Shown here piece after piece: positions 49,101 through 62,123 of a stretch of DNA of 64,000 bases. Made by a program: the position numbers and the translations under genes. A model generated the notes under the pieces. That model ran no database searches. It saw only the letters and a program-made list of their open reading frames with translations, and was not told the origin of the DNA. The stretch is taken from assembly GCA_964057225.1 (NCBI GenBank), contig OZ059896.1, positions 21,324,501 through 21,388,500 on the forward strand, in the 5' to 3' direction. The DNA comes from Auanema rhodensis (Eukaryota > Nematoda > Chromadorea > Rhabditida > Rhabditidae). How positions within the stretch are numbered: position 1 is the stretch's first letter; the number at the start of each line of letters is the position of its first letter.

Positions 49101-52100
49101 TTGAAAAATGATGCCTTAGTGTATGTTGAGTTTCCATGTACACTCAACATTGCTTCCAAAAACATTTTGACAAAAATTTTTTCGAAAAATTTCAAAATAA
49201 TTTAGCAAAAAGTAGATGTTTTTAGATTCCTTTTTTCAAGGCAAAGACGATGGACAATGTTATTCAACGAAAAAATTAATTCTTCAGGGTGAAAATCGAG
49301 GATATAAGTGTGAACTTATATCAGTTGATATCTCGGTGCATTTTTAAGCTAGCGCAAATCTGATAACACAGATCGACGCAGCTTAAAAATCCGCATCGAA
49401 TGCACTTTACTACTTTGAGAAACGCTTAATACAAAAGTTAGTTATGATCGTTTGAAAATTGATGCATTAGTGTATGTTGAGTTTCCATGTACACTCAACA
49501 TTGCTTCCAAAAACATTTTGACAAAAGTTTTTTCGAAAAATTTCAAAATAATTTAGCGAAAAGTAGATGTTTTTAGATTCCTTTTTTCAAGGCAAAGACG
49601 ATGGACAATGTTATTCAACAAAAAAATTAATTCTTCAGGGTGAAAATCGAGGATATAAGTGTGCACTTATATCAGTTGATATCTCGGTGCATTTTTAAGC
49701 TAGCGCAAATCTGATAACACAGATCGACGCAGCTTAAAAATCCGCATCGAATGCACTATACTACATTGAGAAACGCTCAATACAAAAATTAGTTATGATC
49801 GTTTGAAAAATGATGCCTTAGTGTATTTTGAGTTTCCATGTACACTCAACATTGCTTCCAAAAACATTTTGACAAAAATTTTTTCGAAAAATTTCAAGAT
49901 AATTTAGCAAAAAGTAGATGTTTTTAGATTCCTTTTTTTAAGGCAAAGACGATGGACAATGTTATTCAACAAAAAAATTTATTCTTCAGGGTGAAAATCG
50001 AGGATATAAGTGTGCACTTATATCAGTTGATATCTCGGTGCATTTTTAAGCTAGCGCAAATCTGATAACACAGATCGACGAAGCTTAAAAATCCGCATCG
50101 AATGCACTATACTACATTGAGAAACGCTTAATACAAAAATTAGTTATGATCGTTTGAAAAATGATGCCTTAGTGTATGTTGAGTTTCCATGTACACTCAA
50201 CATTGCTTCCAAAAACATTTTGACAAAAATTTTTTCGAAAAATTTCAAAATAATTTAGCAAAAAGTAGATGTTTTTAGATTCCTTTTTTCAAGGCAAAGA
50301 CGATGGACAATGTTATTCAACGAAAAAATTAATTCTTCAGGGTGAAAATCGAGGATATAAGTGTGCACTTATATCAGTTGATATCTTGGTGCATTTTCAA
50401 GCTAGCGCAAATCTGATAACACAGATCGACGCAGCTCAAAAATCCGCATCGAATGCACTATACTACATTGAGAATCGCTTAATACAAAAATTAGTTATGA
50501 TCGTTTGAAAATTGATGCATTAGTGTATGTTGAGTTTCCATGTACACTCAACATTGCTTCCAAAAACATTTTGACAAAAACTTTTTCGAAAAATTTCAAA
50601 ATAATTTAGCAAAAAGTAGATGTTTTTAGATTCCTTTTTTCAAGGCAAAGACGATGGACAATGTTATTCAACGAAAAAATTAATTCTTCAGGGTGAAAAT
50701 CGAGGATATAAGTGTGAACTTATATCAGTTGATATCTCGGTGCATTTTTAAGCTAGCGCAAATCTGATAACACAGATCGACGCAGCTTAAAAATCCGCAT
50801 CGAATGCACTTTACTACTTTGAGAAACGCTTAATACAAAAGTTAGTTATGATCGTTTGAAAATTGATGCATTAGTGTATGTTGAGTTTCCATGTACACTC
50901 AACATTGCTTCCAAAAACATTTTGACAAAAGTTTTTTCGAAAAATTTCAAGATAATTTAGCAAAAAGTAGATGTTTTTAGATTCCTTTTTTCAAGGCAAA
51001 GACGATGGACAATGTTATTCAACAAAAAAATTAATTCTTCAGGGTGAAAATCGAGGATATAAGTGTGAACTTATATCAGTTGATATCTCGGTGCATTTTT
51101 AAGCTAGCGCAAATCTGATAACACAGATCGACGCAGCTTGAAAATCCGCATCGAATGTACTATACTACATTGAGAAACGCTTAATACAAAAATTAGTTAT
51201 GATCGTTTGAAAATTGATGCATTAGTGTATGTTGAGTTTCCATGTACACTCAACATTGCTTCCAAAAACATTTTGACAAAAATTTTTTCGAAAAATTTCA
51301 AGATAATTTAGCAAAAAGTAGATGTTTTTAGATTCCTTTTTTCAAGGCAAAGACGATGGACAATGTTATTCAACGAAAAAATTAATTCTTCAGGGTGAAA
51401 ATCGAGGATATAAGTGTGAACTTATATCAGTTGATATCTCGGTGCATTTTTAAGCTAGCGCAAATCTGATAACACAGATCGACGCAGCTTAAAAATCCGC
51501 ATCGAATGCACTTTACTACTTTGAGAAACGCTTAATACAAAAGTTAGTTATGATCGTTTGAAAATTGATGCATTAGTGTATGTTGAGTTTCCATGTACAC
51601 TCAACATTGCTTCCAAAAACATTTTGACAAAAATTTTTTCGAAAAATTTCAAAATAATTTAGCAAAAAGTAGATGTTTTTAGATTCCTTTTTTCAAGGCA
51701 AAGACGATGGACAATGTTATTCAACAAAAAAATTAATTCTTCAGGGTGAAAATCGAGGATATAAGTGTGCACTTATATCAGTTGATATCTCGGTGCATTT
51801 TTAAGCTAGCGCAAATCTGATAACACAGATCGACGCAGCTTAAAAATCCGCATCGAATGCACTATACTACATTGAGAAACGCTCAATACAAAAATTAGTT
51901 ATGATCGTTTGAAAAATGATGCCTTAGTGTATTTTGAGTTTCCATGTACACTCAACATTGCTTCCAAAAACATTTTGACAAAAATTTTTTCGAAAAATTT
52001 CAAAATAATTTAGCAAAAAGTAGATGTTTTTAGATTCCTTTTTTTAAGGCAAAGACGATGGACAATGTTAATCAACAAAAAAATTTATTCTTCAGGGTGA

Positions 52101-52646
52101 AAATCGAGGATATAAGTGTGCACTTATATCAGTTGATATCTCGGTGCATTTTTAAGCTAGCGCAAATCTGATAACACAGATCGACGAAGCTTAAAAATCC
52201 GCATCGAATGCACTATACTACATTGAGAAACGCTTAATACAAAAATTAGTTATGATCGTTTGAAAAATGATGCCTTAGTGTATGTTGAGTTTCCATGTAC
52301 ACTCAACATTGCTTCCAAAAACATTTTGACAAAAATTTTTTCGAAAAATTTCAAAATAATTTAGCAAAAAGTAGATGTTTTTAGATTCCTTTTTTCAAGG
52401 CAAAGACGATGGACAATGTTATTCAACGAAAAAATTAATTCTTCAGGGTGAAAATCGAGGATATAAGTGTGAACTTATATCAGTTGATATCTCGGTGCAT
52501 TTTTAAGCTAGCGCAAATCTGATAACACAGATCGACGCAGCTTAAAAATCCGCATCGAATGCACTATACTACTTTGAGAAACGCTTAATACAAAAATTAG
52601 TTATGATCGTTTGAAAAATGATGCATTAGTGTATGTTGAGTTTCCA
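43170..52646 (+). repeat. 27-monomer higher-order repeat, copy 1 (monomers 124-150, 9,477 bp)
   Basis: The unit is repeated at 52647-62123 with a constant offset of 9,477 bp (27 x 351). Anchors shared at that offset are tgcatttcta (43721), attgtttga (near 43831), ctcaatattg (near 44581), agcgctaatc, cttagtac, the atattttt plus eight-T monomer (46408), gacgaatgac (47491), tagcgaaaag, the open-frame monomer at 50269 and gttaatcaac. The left edge is sharp: monomers 123 and 150, which precede the two copies, are of different types. Monomer 150 starts like 177 but has a different 3' half, so the right edge lies inside it. Confidence 0.9.
50269..50508 (+). other. 79-codon open frame inside monomer 144, probably non-coding
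   Basis: Same frame as at 10961, with Asn at residue 69 (gagaatcgc) instead of Ile (gagattcgc). It sits in the first 27-monomer copy between a gacgaagctt monomer (143) and an aaaaacttttt monomer (145), a neighbourhood similar to that of monomers 16 and 32, which are also followed by an aaaaacttttt monomer. The shared neighbour supports common descent. Confidence 0.3.
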
Positions 52647-55600
52647 TGTACACTCAACATTGCTTCCAAAAACATTTTGACAAAAATTTTTTCGAAAAAT
52701 TTCAAAATAATTTAGCAAAAAGTAGATGTTTTTAGATTCCTTTTTTTAAGGCAAAGACGATGGACAATGTTATTCAACGAAAAAATTAATTCTTCAGGGT
52801 GAAAATCGAGGATATAAGTGTGAACTTATATCAGTTGATATCTCGGTGCATTTTTAAGCTAGCGCAAATCTGATAACACAGATCGACGCAGCTTAAAAAT
52901 CCGCATCGAATGCACTATACTACTTTGAGAAACGCTTAATACAAAAATTAGTTATGATCGTTTGAAAAATGATGCATTAGTGTATGTTGAGTTTTCATGT
53001 ACACTCAACATTGCTTCCAAAAACATTTTGACAAAAATTTTTTCGAAAAATTTCAAAATAATTTAGCAAAAAGTAGATGTTTTTAGATTCCTTTTTTTAA
53101 GGCAAAGACGATGGACAATGTTATTCAACGAAAAAATTAATTCTTCAGGGTGAAAATCGAGGATATAAGTGTGAACTTATATCAGTTGATATCTCGGTGC
53201 ATTTCTAAGCTAGCGCAAATCTGATAACACAGATCGACGCAGCTTAAAAATCCGCATCGAATGCACTATACCACATTGAGAAACGCTTAATACAAAAATT
53301 AGTTATGATTGTTTGAAAAATGATGCATTAGTGTATGTTGAGTTTCCATGTACACTCAACATTGCTTCCAAAAACATTTTGACAAAAATTTTTTCGAAAA
53401 ATTTCAAAATAATTTAGCAAAAAGTAGATGTTTTTAGATTCCTTTTTTTAAGGCAAAGACGATGGACGATGTTATTCAACGAAAAAATTAATTCTTCAGG
53501 GTGAAAATCGAGGATATAAGTGTGCACTTATATCAGTTGATATCTCGGTGCATTTTTAAGCTAGCGCAAATCTGATAACACAGATCGACGCAGCTTAAAA
53601 ATCCGCATCGAATGCACTATACTACATTGAGAAACGCTTAATACAAAAAATAGTTATGATCGTTTGAAAAATGATGCATTAGTGTATGTTGAGTTTCCAT
53701 GTACACTCAACATTGCTTCCAAAAACATTTTGACAAAAATTTTTTCGAAAAATTTCAAAATAATTTAGCAAAAAGTAGATGTTTTTAGATTCCTTTTTTC
53801 AAGGCAAAGACGATGAACAATGTTATTCAACGAAAAAATCAATTCTTCAGGGTGAAAATCGAGGATATAAGTGTGAACTTATATCAGTTGATATCTCGGT
53901 GCATTTTTAAGCTAGCGCTAATCTGATAACACAGATCGACGCAGCTTGAAAATCCGCATCGAATGTACTATACTACATTGAGAAACGCTTGATACAAAAA
54001 TTAGTTATGATCGTTTGAAAAATGATGCATTAGTGTATGTTGAGTTTCCATGTACACTCAATATTGCTTCCAAAAACATTTTGACAAAAATTTTTTCGAA
54101 AAATTTCAAAATAATTTAGCAAAAAGTAGATGTTTTTAGATTCCTTTTTTCAAGGCAAAGACGATGGACAATGTTATTCAACGAAAAAATTAATTCTTCA
54201 GGGTGAAAATCGAGGATATAAGTGTGAACTTATATCAGTTGATATCTCGGTGCATTTTTAAGCTAGCGCAAATCTGATAACACAGATCGACGCAGCTTGA
54301 AAATCCGCATCGAATGCACTATACTACTTTGAGAAACGCTTAATACAAAAATTAGTTATGATCGTTTGAAAAATGATGCATTAGTGTATGTTGAGTTTTC
54401 ATGTACACTCAACATTGCTTCCAAAAACATTTTGACAAAAATTTTTTCGAAAAATTTCAAAATAATTTAGCAAAAAGTAGATGTTTTTAGATTCCTTTTT
54501 TTAAGGCAAAGACGATGGACAATGTTATTCAACGAAAAAATTAATTCTTCAGGGTGAAAATCGAGGATATAAGTGTGAACTTATATCAGTTGATATCTCG
54601 GTGCATTTTTAAGCTAGCGCAAATCTGATAACACAGATCGACGCAGCTTAAAAATCCGCATCGAATGCACTATACTACTTTGAGAAACGCTTAATACAAA
54701 AATTAGTTATGATCGTTTGAAAAATGATGCATTAGTGTATGTTGAGTTTTCATGTACACTCAACATTGCTTCCAAAAACATTTTGACAAAAATTTTTTCG
54801 AAAAATTTCAAAATAATTTAGCAAAAAGTAGATGTTTTTAGATTCCTTTTTTTAAGGCAAAGACGATGGACAATGTTATTCAACGAAAAAATTAATTCTT
54901 CAGGGTGAAAATCGAGGATATAAGTGTGAACTTATATCAGTTGATATCTCGGTGCATTTTTAAGCTAGCGCAAATCTGATAACACAGATCGACGCAGCTT
55001 AAAAATCCGCATCGAATGCACTATACCACATTGAGAAACGCTTAATACAAAAATTAGTTATGATCGTTTGAAAAATGATGCATTAGTGTATGTTGAGTTT
55101 CCATGTACACTCAACATTGCTTCCAAAAACATTTTGACAAAAATTTTTTCGAAAAATTTCAAAATAATTTAGCAAAAAGTAGATGTTTTTAGATTCCTTT
55201 TTTTAAGGCAAAGACGATGGACAATGTTATTCAACGAAAAAATTAATTCTTCAGGGTGAAAATCGAGGATATAAGTGTGAACTTATATCAGTTGATATCT
55301 CGGTGCATTTTTAAGCTAGCGCAAATCTGATAACACAGATCGACGCAGCTTAAAAATCCGCATCGAATGCACTATACTACTTTGAGAAACGCTTAGTACA
55401 AAAATTAGTTATGATCGTTTGAAAAATGATGCATTAGTGTATGTTGAGTTTTCATGTACACTCAACATTGCTTCCAAAAACATTTTGACAAAAATTTTTT
55501 CGAAAAATTTCAAAATAATTTAGCAAAAAGTAGATGTTTTTAGATTCCTTTTTTTAAGGCAAAGACGATGGACAATGTTATTCAACGAAAAAATTAATTC

Positions 55601-58600
55601 TTCAGGGTGAAAATCGAGGATATAAGTGTGAACTTATATCAGTTGATATCTCGGTGCATTTTTAAGCTAGCGCAAATCTGATAACACAGATCGACGCAGC
55701 TTAAAAATCCGCATCGAATGCACTATACCACATTGAGAAACGCTTAATACAAAAATTAGTTATGATCGTTTGAAAAATGATGCATTAGTGTATGTTGAGT
55801 TTCCATGTACACTCAACATTGCTTCCAAAAACATTTTGACAAAAATTTTTTCGAAAAATTTCAAAATAATTTAGCAAAAAGTAGATATTTTTAGATTCTT
55901 TTTTTTAAGGCAAAGACGATGGACGATGTTATTCAACGAAAAAATTAATTCTTCAGGGTGAAAATCGAGGATATAAGTGTGCACTTATATCAGTTGATAT
56001 CTCGGTGCATTTTTAAGCTAGCGCAAATCTGATAACACAGATCGACGCAGCTTAAAAATCCGCATCGAATGCACTATACTACATTGAGAAACGCTTAATA
56101 CAAAAAATAGTTATGATCGTTTGAAAAATGATGCATTAGTGTATGTTGAGTTTCCATGTACACTCAACATTGCTTCCAAAAACATTTTGACAAAAATTTT
56201 TTCGAAAAATTTCAAAATAATTTAGCAAAAAGTAGATGTTTTTAGATTCCTTTTTTCAAGGCAAAGACGATGAACAATGTTATTCAACGAAAAAATCAAT
56301 TCTTCAGGGTGAAAATCGAGGATATAAGTGTGAACTTATATCAGTTGATATCTCGGTGCATTTTTAAGCTAGCGCAAATCTGATAACACAGATCGACGCA
56401 GCTTAAAAATCCGCATCGAATGCACTATACCACATTGAGAAACGCTTAATACAAAAATTAGTTATGATCGTTTGAAAAATGATGCATTAGTGTATGTTGA
56501 GTTTCCATGTACACTCAACATTGCTTCCAAAAACATTTTGACAAAAATTTTTTCGAAAAATTTCAAAATAATTTAGCAAAAAGTAGATGTTTTTAGATTC
56601 CTTTTTTTAAGGCAAAGACGATGGACAATGTTATTCAACGAAAAAATTAATTCTTCAGGGTGAAAATCGAGGATATAAGTGTGAACTTATATCAGTTGAT
56701 ATCTCGGTGCATTTTTAAGCTAGCGCAAATCTGATAACACAGATCGACGCAGCTTAAAAATCCGCATCGAATGCACTATACCACATTGAGAAACGCTTAA
56801 TACAAAAATTAGTTATGATCGTTTGAAAAATGATGCATTAGTGTATGTTGAGTTTCCATGTACACTCAACATTGCTTCCAAAAACATTTTGACAAAAATT
56901 TTTTCGAAAAATTTCAAAATAATTTAGCAAAAAGTAGATGTTTTTAGATTCCTTTTTTTAAGGCAAAGACGAATGACAATGTTATTCAACGAAAAAATTA
57001 ATTCTTCAGGGTGAAAATCGAGGATATAAGTGTGAACTTATATCAGTTGATATCTCGGTGCATTTTTAAGCTAGCGCAAATCTGATAACACAGATCGACG
57101 CAGCTTAAAAATCCGCATCGAATGCACTATACTACTTTGAGAAACGCTTAATACAAAAATTAGTTATGATCGTTTGAAAAATGATGCATTAGTGTATGTT
57201 GAGTTTCCATGTACACTCAACATTGCTTCCAAAAACATTTTGACAAAAATTTTTTCGAAAAATTTCAAAATAATTTAGCAAAAAGTAGATGTTTTTAGAT
57301 TCCTTTTTTTAAAGCAAAGACGATGGACGATGTTATTCAACGAAAAAATTAATTCTTCAGGGTGAAAATCGAGGATATAAGTGTGCACTTATATCAGTTG
57401 ATATCTCGGTGCATTTTTAAGCTAGCGCAAATCTGATAACACAGATCGACGCAGCTTAAAAATCCGCATCGAATGCACTATACCACATTGAGAAACGCTT
57501 AATACAAAAATTAGTTATGATCGTTTGAAAAATGATGCATTAGTGTATGTTGAGTTTCCATGTACACTCAACATTGCTTCCAAAAACATTTTGACAAAAG
57601 TTTTTTCGAAAAATTTCAAAATAATTTAGCAAAAAGTAGATGTTTTTAGATTCCTTTTTTTAAGGCAAAGACGATGGACAATGTTATTCAACGAAAAAAT
57701 TAATTCTTCAGGGTGAAAATCGAGGATATAAGTGTGAACTTATATCAGTTGATATCTCGGTGCATTTTTAAGCTAGCGCAAATCTGATAACACAGATCGA
57801 CGCAGCTTAAAAATCCGCATCGAATGCACTATACCACATTGAGAAACGCTTAATACAAAAATTAGTTATGATCGTTTGAAAAATGATGCATTAGTGTATG
57901 TTGAGTTTCCATGTACACTCAACATTGCTTCCAAAAACATTTTGACAAAATTTTTTTCGAAAAATTTCAAAATAATTTAGCAAAAAGTAGATGTTTTTAG
58001 ATTCCTTTTTTTAAGGCAAAGACGATGGACGATGTTATTCAACGAAAAAATTAATTCTTCAGGGTGAAAATCGAGGATATAAGTGTGCACTTATATCAGT
58101 TGATATCTCGGTGCATTTTTAAGCTAGCGCAAATCTGATAACACAGATCGACGCAGCTTAAAAATCCGCATCGAATGCACTATACTACATTGAGAAACGC
58201 TTAATACAAAAAATAGTTATGATCGTTTGAAAAATGATGCATTAGTGTATGTTGAGTTTCCATGTACACTCAACATTGCTTCCAAAAACATTTTGACAAA
58301 ATTTTTTTCGAAAATTTTCAAAATAATTTAGCAAAAAGTAGATGTTTTTAGATTCCTTTTTTCAAGGCAAAGACGATGAACAATGTTATTCAACGAAAAA
58401 ATCAATTCTTCAGGGTGAAAATCGAGGATATAAGTGTGAACTTATATCAGTTGATATCTCGGTGCATTTTTAAGCTAGCGCAAATCTGATAACACAGATC
58501 GACGCAGCTTGAAAATCCGCATCGAATGTACTATACTACATTGAGAAACGCTTAATACAAAAATTAGTTATGATCGTTTGAAAAATGATGCCTTAGTGTA

Positions 58601-61600
58601 TGTTGAGTTTTCATGTACACTCAACATTGCTTCCAAAAACATTTTGACAAAAATTTTTTCGAAAAATTTCAAAATAATTTAGCAAAAAGTAGATGTTTTT
58701 AGATTCCTTTTTTCAAGGCAAAGACGATGGACAATGTTATTCAACGAAAAAATTAATTCTTCAGGGTGAAAATCGAGGATATAAGTGTGAACTTATATCA
58801 GTTGATATCTCGGTGCATTTTTAAGCTAGCGCAAATCTGATAACACAGATCGACGCAGCTTAAAAATCCGCATCGAATGCACTTTACTACTTTGAGAAAC
58901 GCTTAATACAAAAGTTAGTTATGATCGTTTGAAAATTGATGCATTAGTGTATGTTGAGTTTCCATGTACACTCAACATTGCTTCCAAAAACATTTTGACA
59001 AAAGTTTTTTCGAAAAATTTCAAAATAATTTAGCGAAAAGTAGATGTTTTTAGATTCCTTTTTTCAAGGCAAAGACGATGGACAATGTTATTCAACAAAA
59101 AAATTAATTCTTCAGGGTGAAAATCGAGGATATAAGTGTGCACTTATATCAGTTGATATCTCGGTGCATTTTTAAGCTAGCGCAAATCTGATAACACAGA
59201 TCGACGCAGCTTAAAAATCCGCATCGAATGCACTATACTACATTGAGAAACGCTCAATACAAAAATTAGTTATGATCGTTTGAAAAATGATGCCTTAGTG
59301 TATTTTGAGTTTCCATGTACACTCAACATTGCTTCCAAAAACATTTTGACAAAAATTTTTTCGAAAAATTTCAAGATAATTTAGCAAAAAGTAGATGTTT
59401 TTAGATTCCTTTTTTTAAGGCAAAGACGATGGACAATGTTATTCAACAAAAAAATTTATTCTTCAGGGTGAAAATCGAGGATATAAGTGTGCACTTATAT
59501 CAGTTGATATCTCGGTGCATTTTTAAGCTAGCGCAAATCTGATAACACAGATCGACGAAGCTTAAAAATCCGCATCGAATGCACTATACTACATTGAGAA
59601 ACGCTTAATACAAAAATTAGTTATGATCGTTTGAAAAATGATGCCTTAGTGTATGTTGAGTTTCCATGTACACTCAACATTGCTTCCAAAAACATTTTGA
59701 CAAAAATTTTTTCGAAAAATTTCAAAATAATTTAGCAAAAAGTAGATGTTTTTAGATTCCTTTTTTCAAGGCAAAGACGATGGACAATGTTATTCAACGA
59801 AAAAATTAATTCTTCAGGGTGAAAATCGAGGATATAAGTGTGCACTTATATCAGTTGATATCTTGGTGCATTTTCAAGCTAGCGCAAATCTGATAACACA
59901 GATCGACGCAGCTCAAAAATCCGCATCGAATGCACTATACTACATTGAGAATCGCTTAATACAAAAATTAGTTATGATCGTTTGAAAATTGATGCATTAG
60001 TGTATGTTGAGTTTCCATGTACACTCAACATTGCTTCCAAAAACATTTTGACAAAAACTTTTTCGAAAAATTTCAAAATAATTTAGCAAAAAGTAGATGT
60101 TTTTAGATTCCTTTTTTCAAGGCAAAGACGATGGACAATGTTATTCAACGAAAAAATTAATTCTTCAGGGTGAAAATCGAGGATATAAGTGTGAACTTAT
60201 ATCAGTTGATATCTCGGTGCATTTTTAAGCTAGCGCAAATCTGATAACACAGATCGACGCAGCTTAAAAATCCGCATCGAATGCACTTTACTACTTTGAG
60301 AAACGCTTAATACAAAAGTTAGTTATGATCGTTTGAAAATTGATGCATTAGTGTATGTTGAGTTTCCATGTACACTCAACATTGCTTCCAAAAACATTTT
60401 GACAAAAGTTTTTTCGAAAAATTTCAAAATAATTTAGCAAAAAGTAGATGTTTTTAGATTCCTTTTTTCAAGGCAAAGACGATGGACAATGTTATTCAAC
60501 AAAAAAATTAATTCTTCAGGGTGAAAATCGAGGATATAAGTGTGAACTTATATCAGTTGATATCTCGGTGCATTTTTAAGCTAGCGCAAATCTGATAACA
60601 CAGATCGACGCAGCTTGAAAATCCGCATCGAATGTACTATACTACATTGAGAAACGCTTAATACAAAAATTAGTTATGATCGTTTGAAAATTGATGCATT
60701 AGTGTATGTTGAGTTTCCATGTACACTCAACATTGCTTCCAAAAACATTTTGACAAAAATTTTTTCGAAAAATTTCAAGATAATTTAGCAAAAAGTAGAT
60801 GTTTTTAGATTCCTTTTTTCAAGGCAAAGACGATGGACAATGTTATTCAACGAAAAAATTAATTCTTCAGGGTGAAAATCGAGGATATAAGTGTGAACTT
60901 ATATCAGTTGATATCTCGGTGCATTTTTAAGCTAGCGCAAATCTGATAACACAGATCGACGCAGCTTAAAAATCCGCATCGAATGCACTTTACTACTTTG
61001 AGAAACGCTTAATACAAAAGTTAGTTATGATCGTTTGAAAATTGATGCATTAGTGTATGTTGAGTTTCCATGTACACTCAACATTGCTTCCAAAAACATT
61101 TTGACAAAAATTTTTTCGAAAAATTTCAAAATAATTTAGCAAAAAGTAGATGTTTTTAGATTCCTTTTTTCAAGGCAAAGACGATGGACAATGTTATTCA
61201 ACAAAAAAATTAATTCTTCAGGGTGAAAATCGAGGATATAAGTGTGCACTTATATCAGTTGATATCTCGGTGCATTTTTAAGCTAGCGCAAATCTGATAA
61301 CACAGATCGACGCAGCTTAAAAATCCGCATCGAATGCACTATACTACATTGAGAAACGCTCAATACAAAAATTAGTTATGATCGTTTGAAAAATGATGCC
61401 TTAGTGTATTTTGAGTTTCCATGTACACTCAACATTGCTTCCAAAAACATTTTGACAAAAATTTTTTCGAAAAATTTCAAAATAATTTAGCAAAAAGTAG
61501 ATGTTTTTAGATTCCTTTTTTTAAGGCAAAGACGATGGACAATGTTAATCAACAAAAAAATTTATTCTTCAGGGTGAAAATCGAGGATATAAGTGTGCAC

Positions 61601-62123
61601 TTATATCAGTTGATATCTCGGTGCATTTTTAAGCTAGCGCAAATCTGATAACACAGATCGACGAAGCTTAAAAATCCGCATCGAATGCACTATACTACAT
61701 TGAGAAACGCTTAATACAAAAATTAGTTATGATCGTTTGAAAAATGATGCCTTAGTGTATGTTGAGTTTCCATGTACACTCAACATTGCTTCCAAAAACA
61801 TTTTGACAAAAATTTTTTCGAAAAATTTCAAAATAATTTAGCAAAAAGTAGATGTTTTTAGATTCCTTTTTTCAAGGCAAAGACGATGGACAATGTTATT
61901 CAACGAAAAAATTAATTCTTCAGGGTGAAAATCGAGGATATAAGTGTGAACTTATATCAGTTGATATCTCGGTGCATTTTTAAGCTAGCGCAAATCTCAT
62001 AACACAGATCGACGCAGCTTGAAAATCCGCATCGAATGCACTATACTACATTGAGAAACGCTTAATACAAAAATTAGTTATGATCGTTTGAAAAATGATG
62101 CCTTAGTGTATGTTGAGTTTCCA
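52647..62123 (+). repeat. 27-monomer higher-order repeat, copy 2 (monomers 151-177, 9,477 bp)
   Basis: Copy 2 follows the order of copy 1 throughout. Differences seen by eye are few. The 3' half of monomer 155 (54051) is of the actactttg / gttttcatg type, whereas that of 128 is actacattg / gtttccatg. Monomer 167 ends gttttcatg while 140 ends gtttccatg. Monomer 173 reads caaaataatt where 146 reads caagataatt. In the last case copy 2 agrees with monomer 103 of the older block, so the change in 146 is probably new or a conversion from monomer 147. Confidence 0.9.
59746..59985 (+). other. 79-codon open frame inside monomer 171, probably non-coding
   Basis: This copy is 9,477 bp downstream of the 50269 frame, in the second 27-monomer copy, and its translation is identical (Ile50, Asn69). 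Identity is expected from the recent 27-monomer duplication. Confidence 0.3.
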
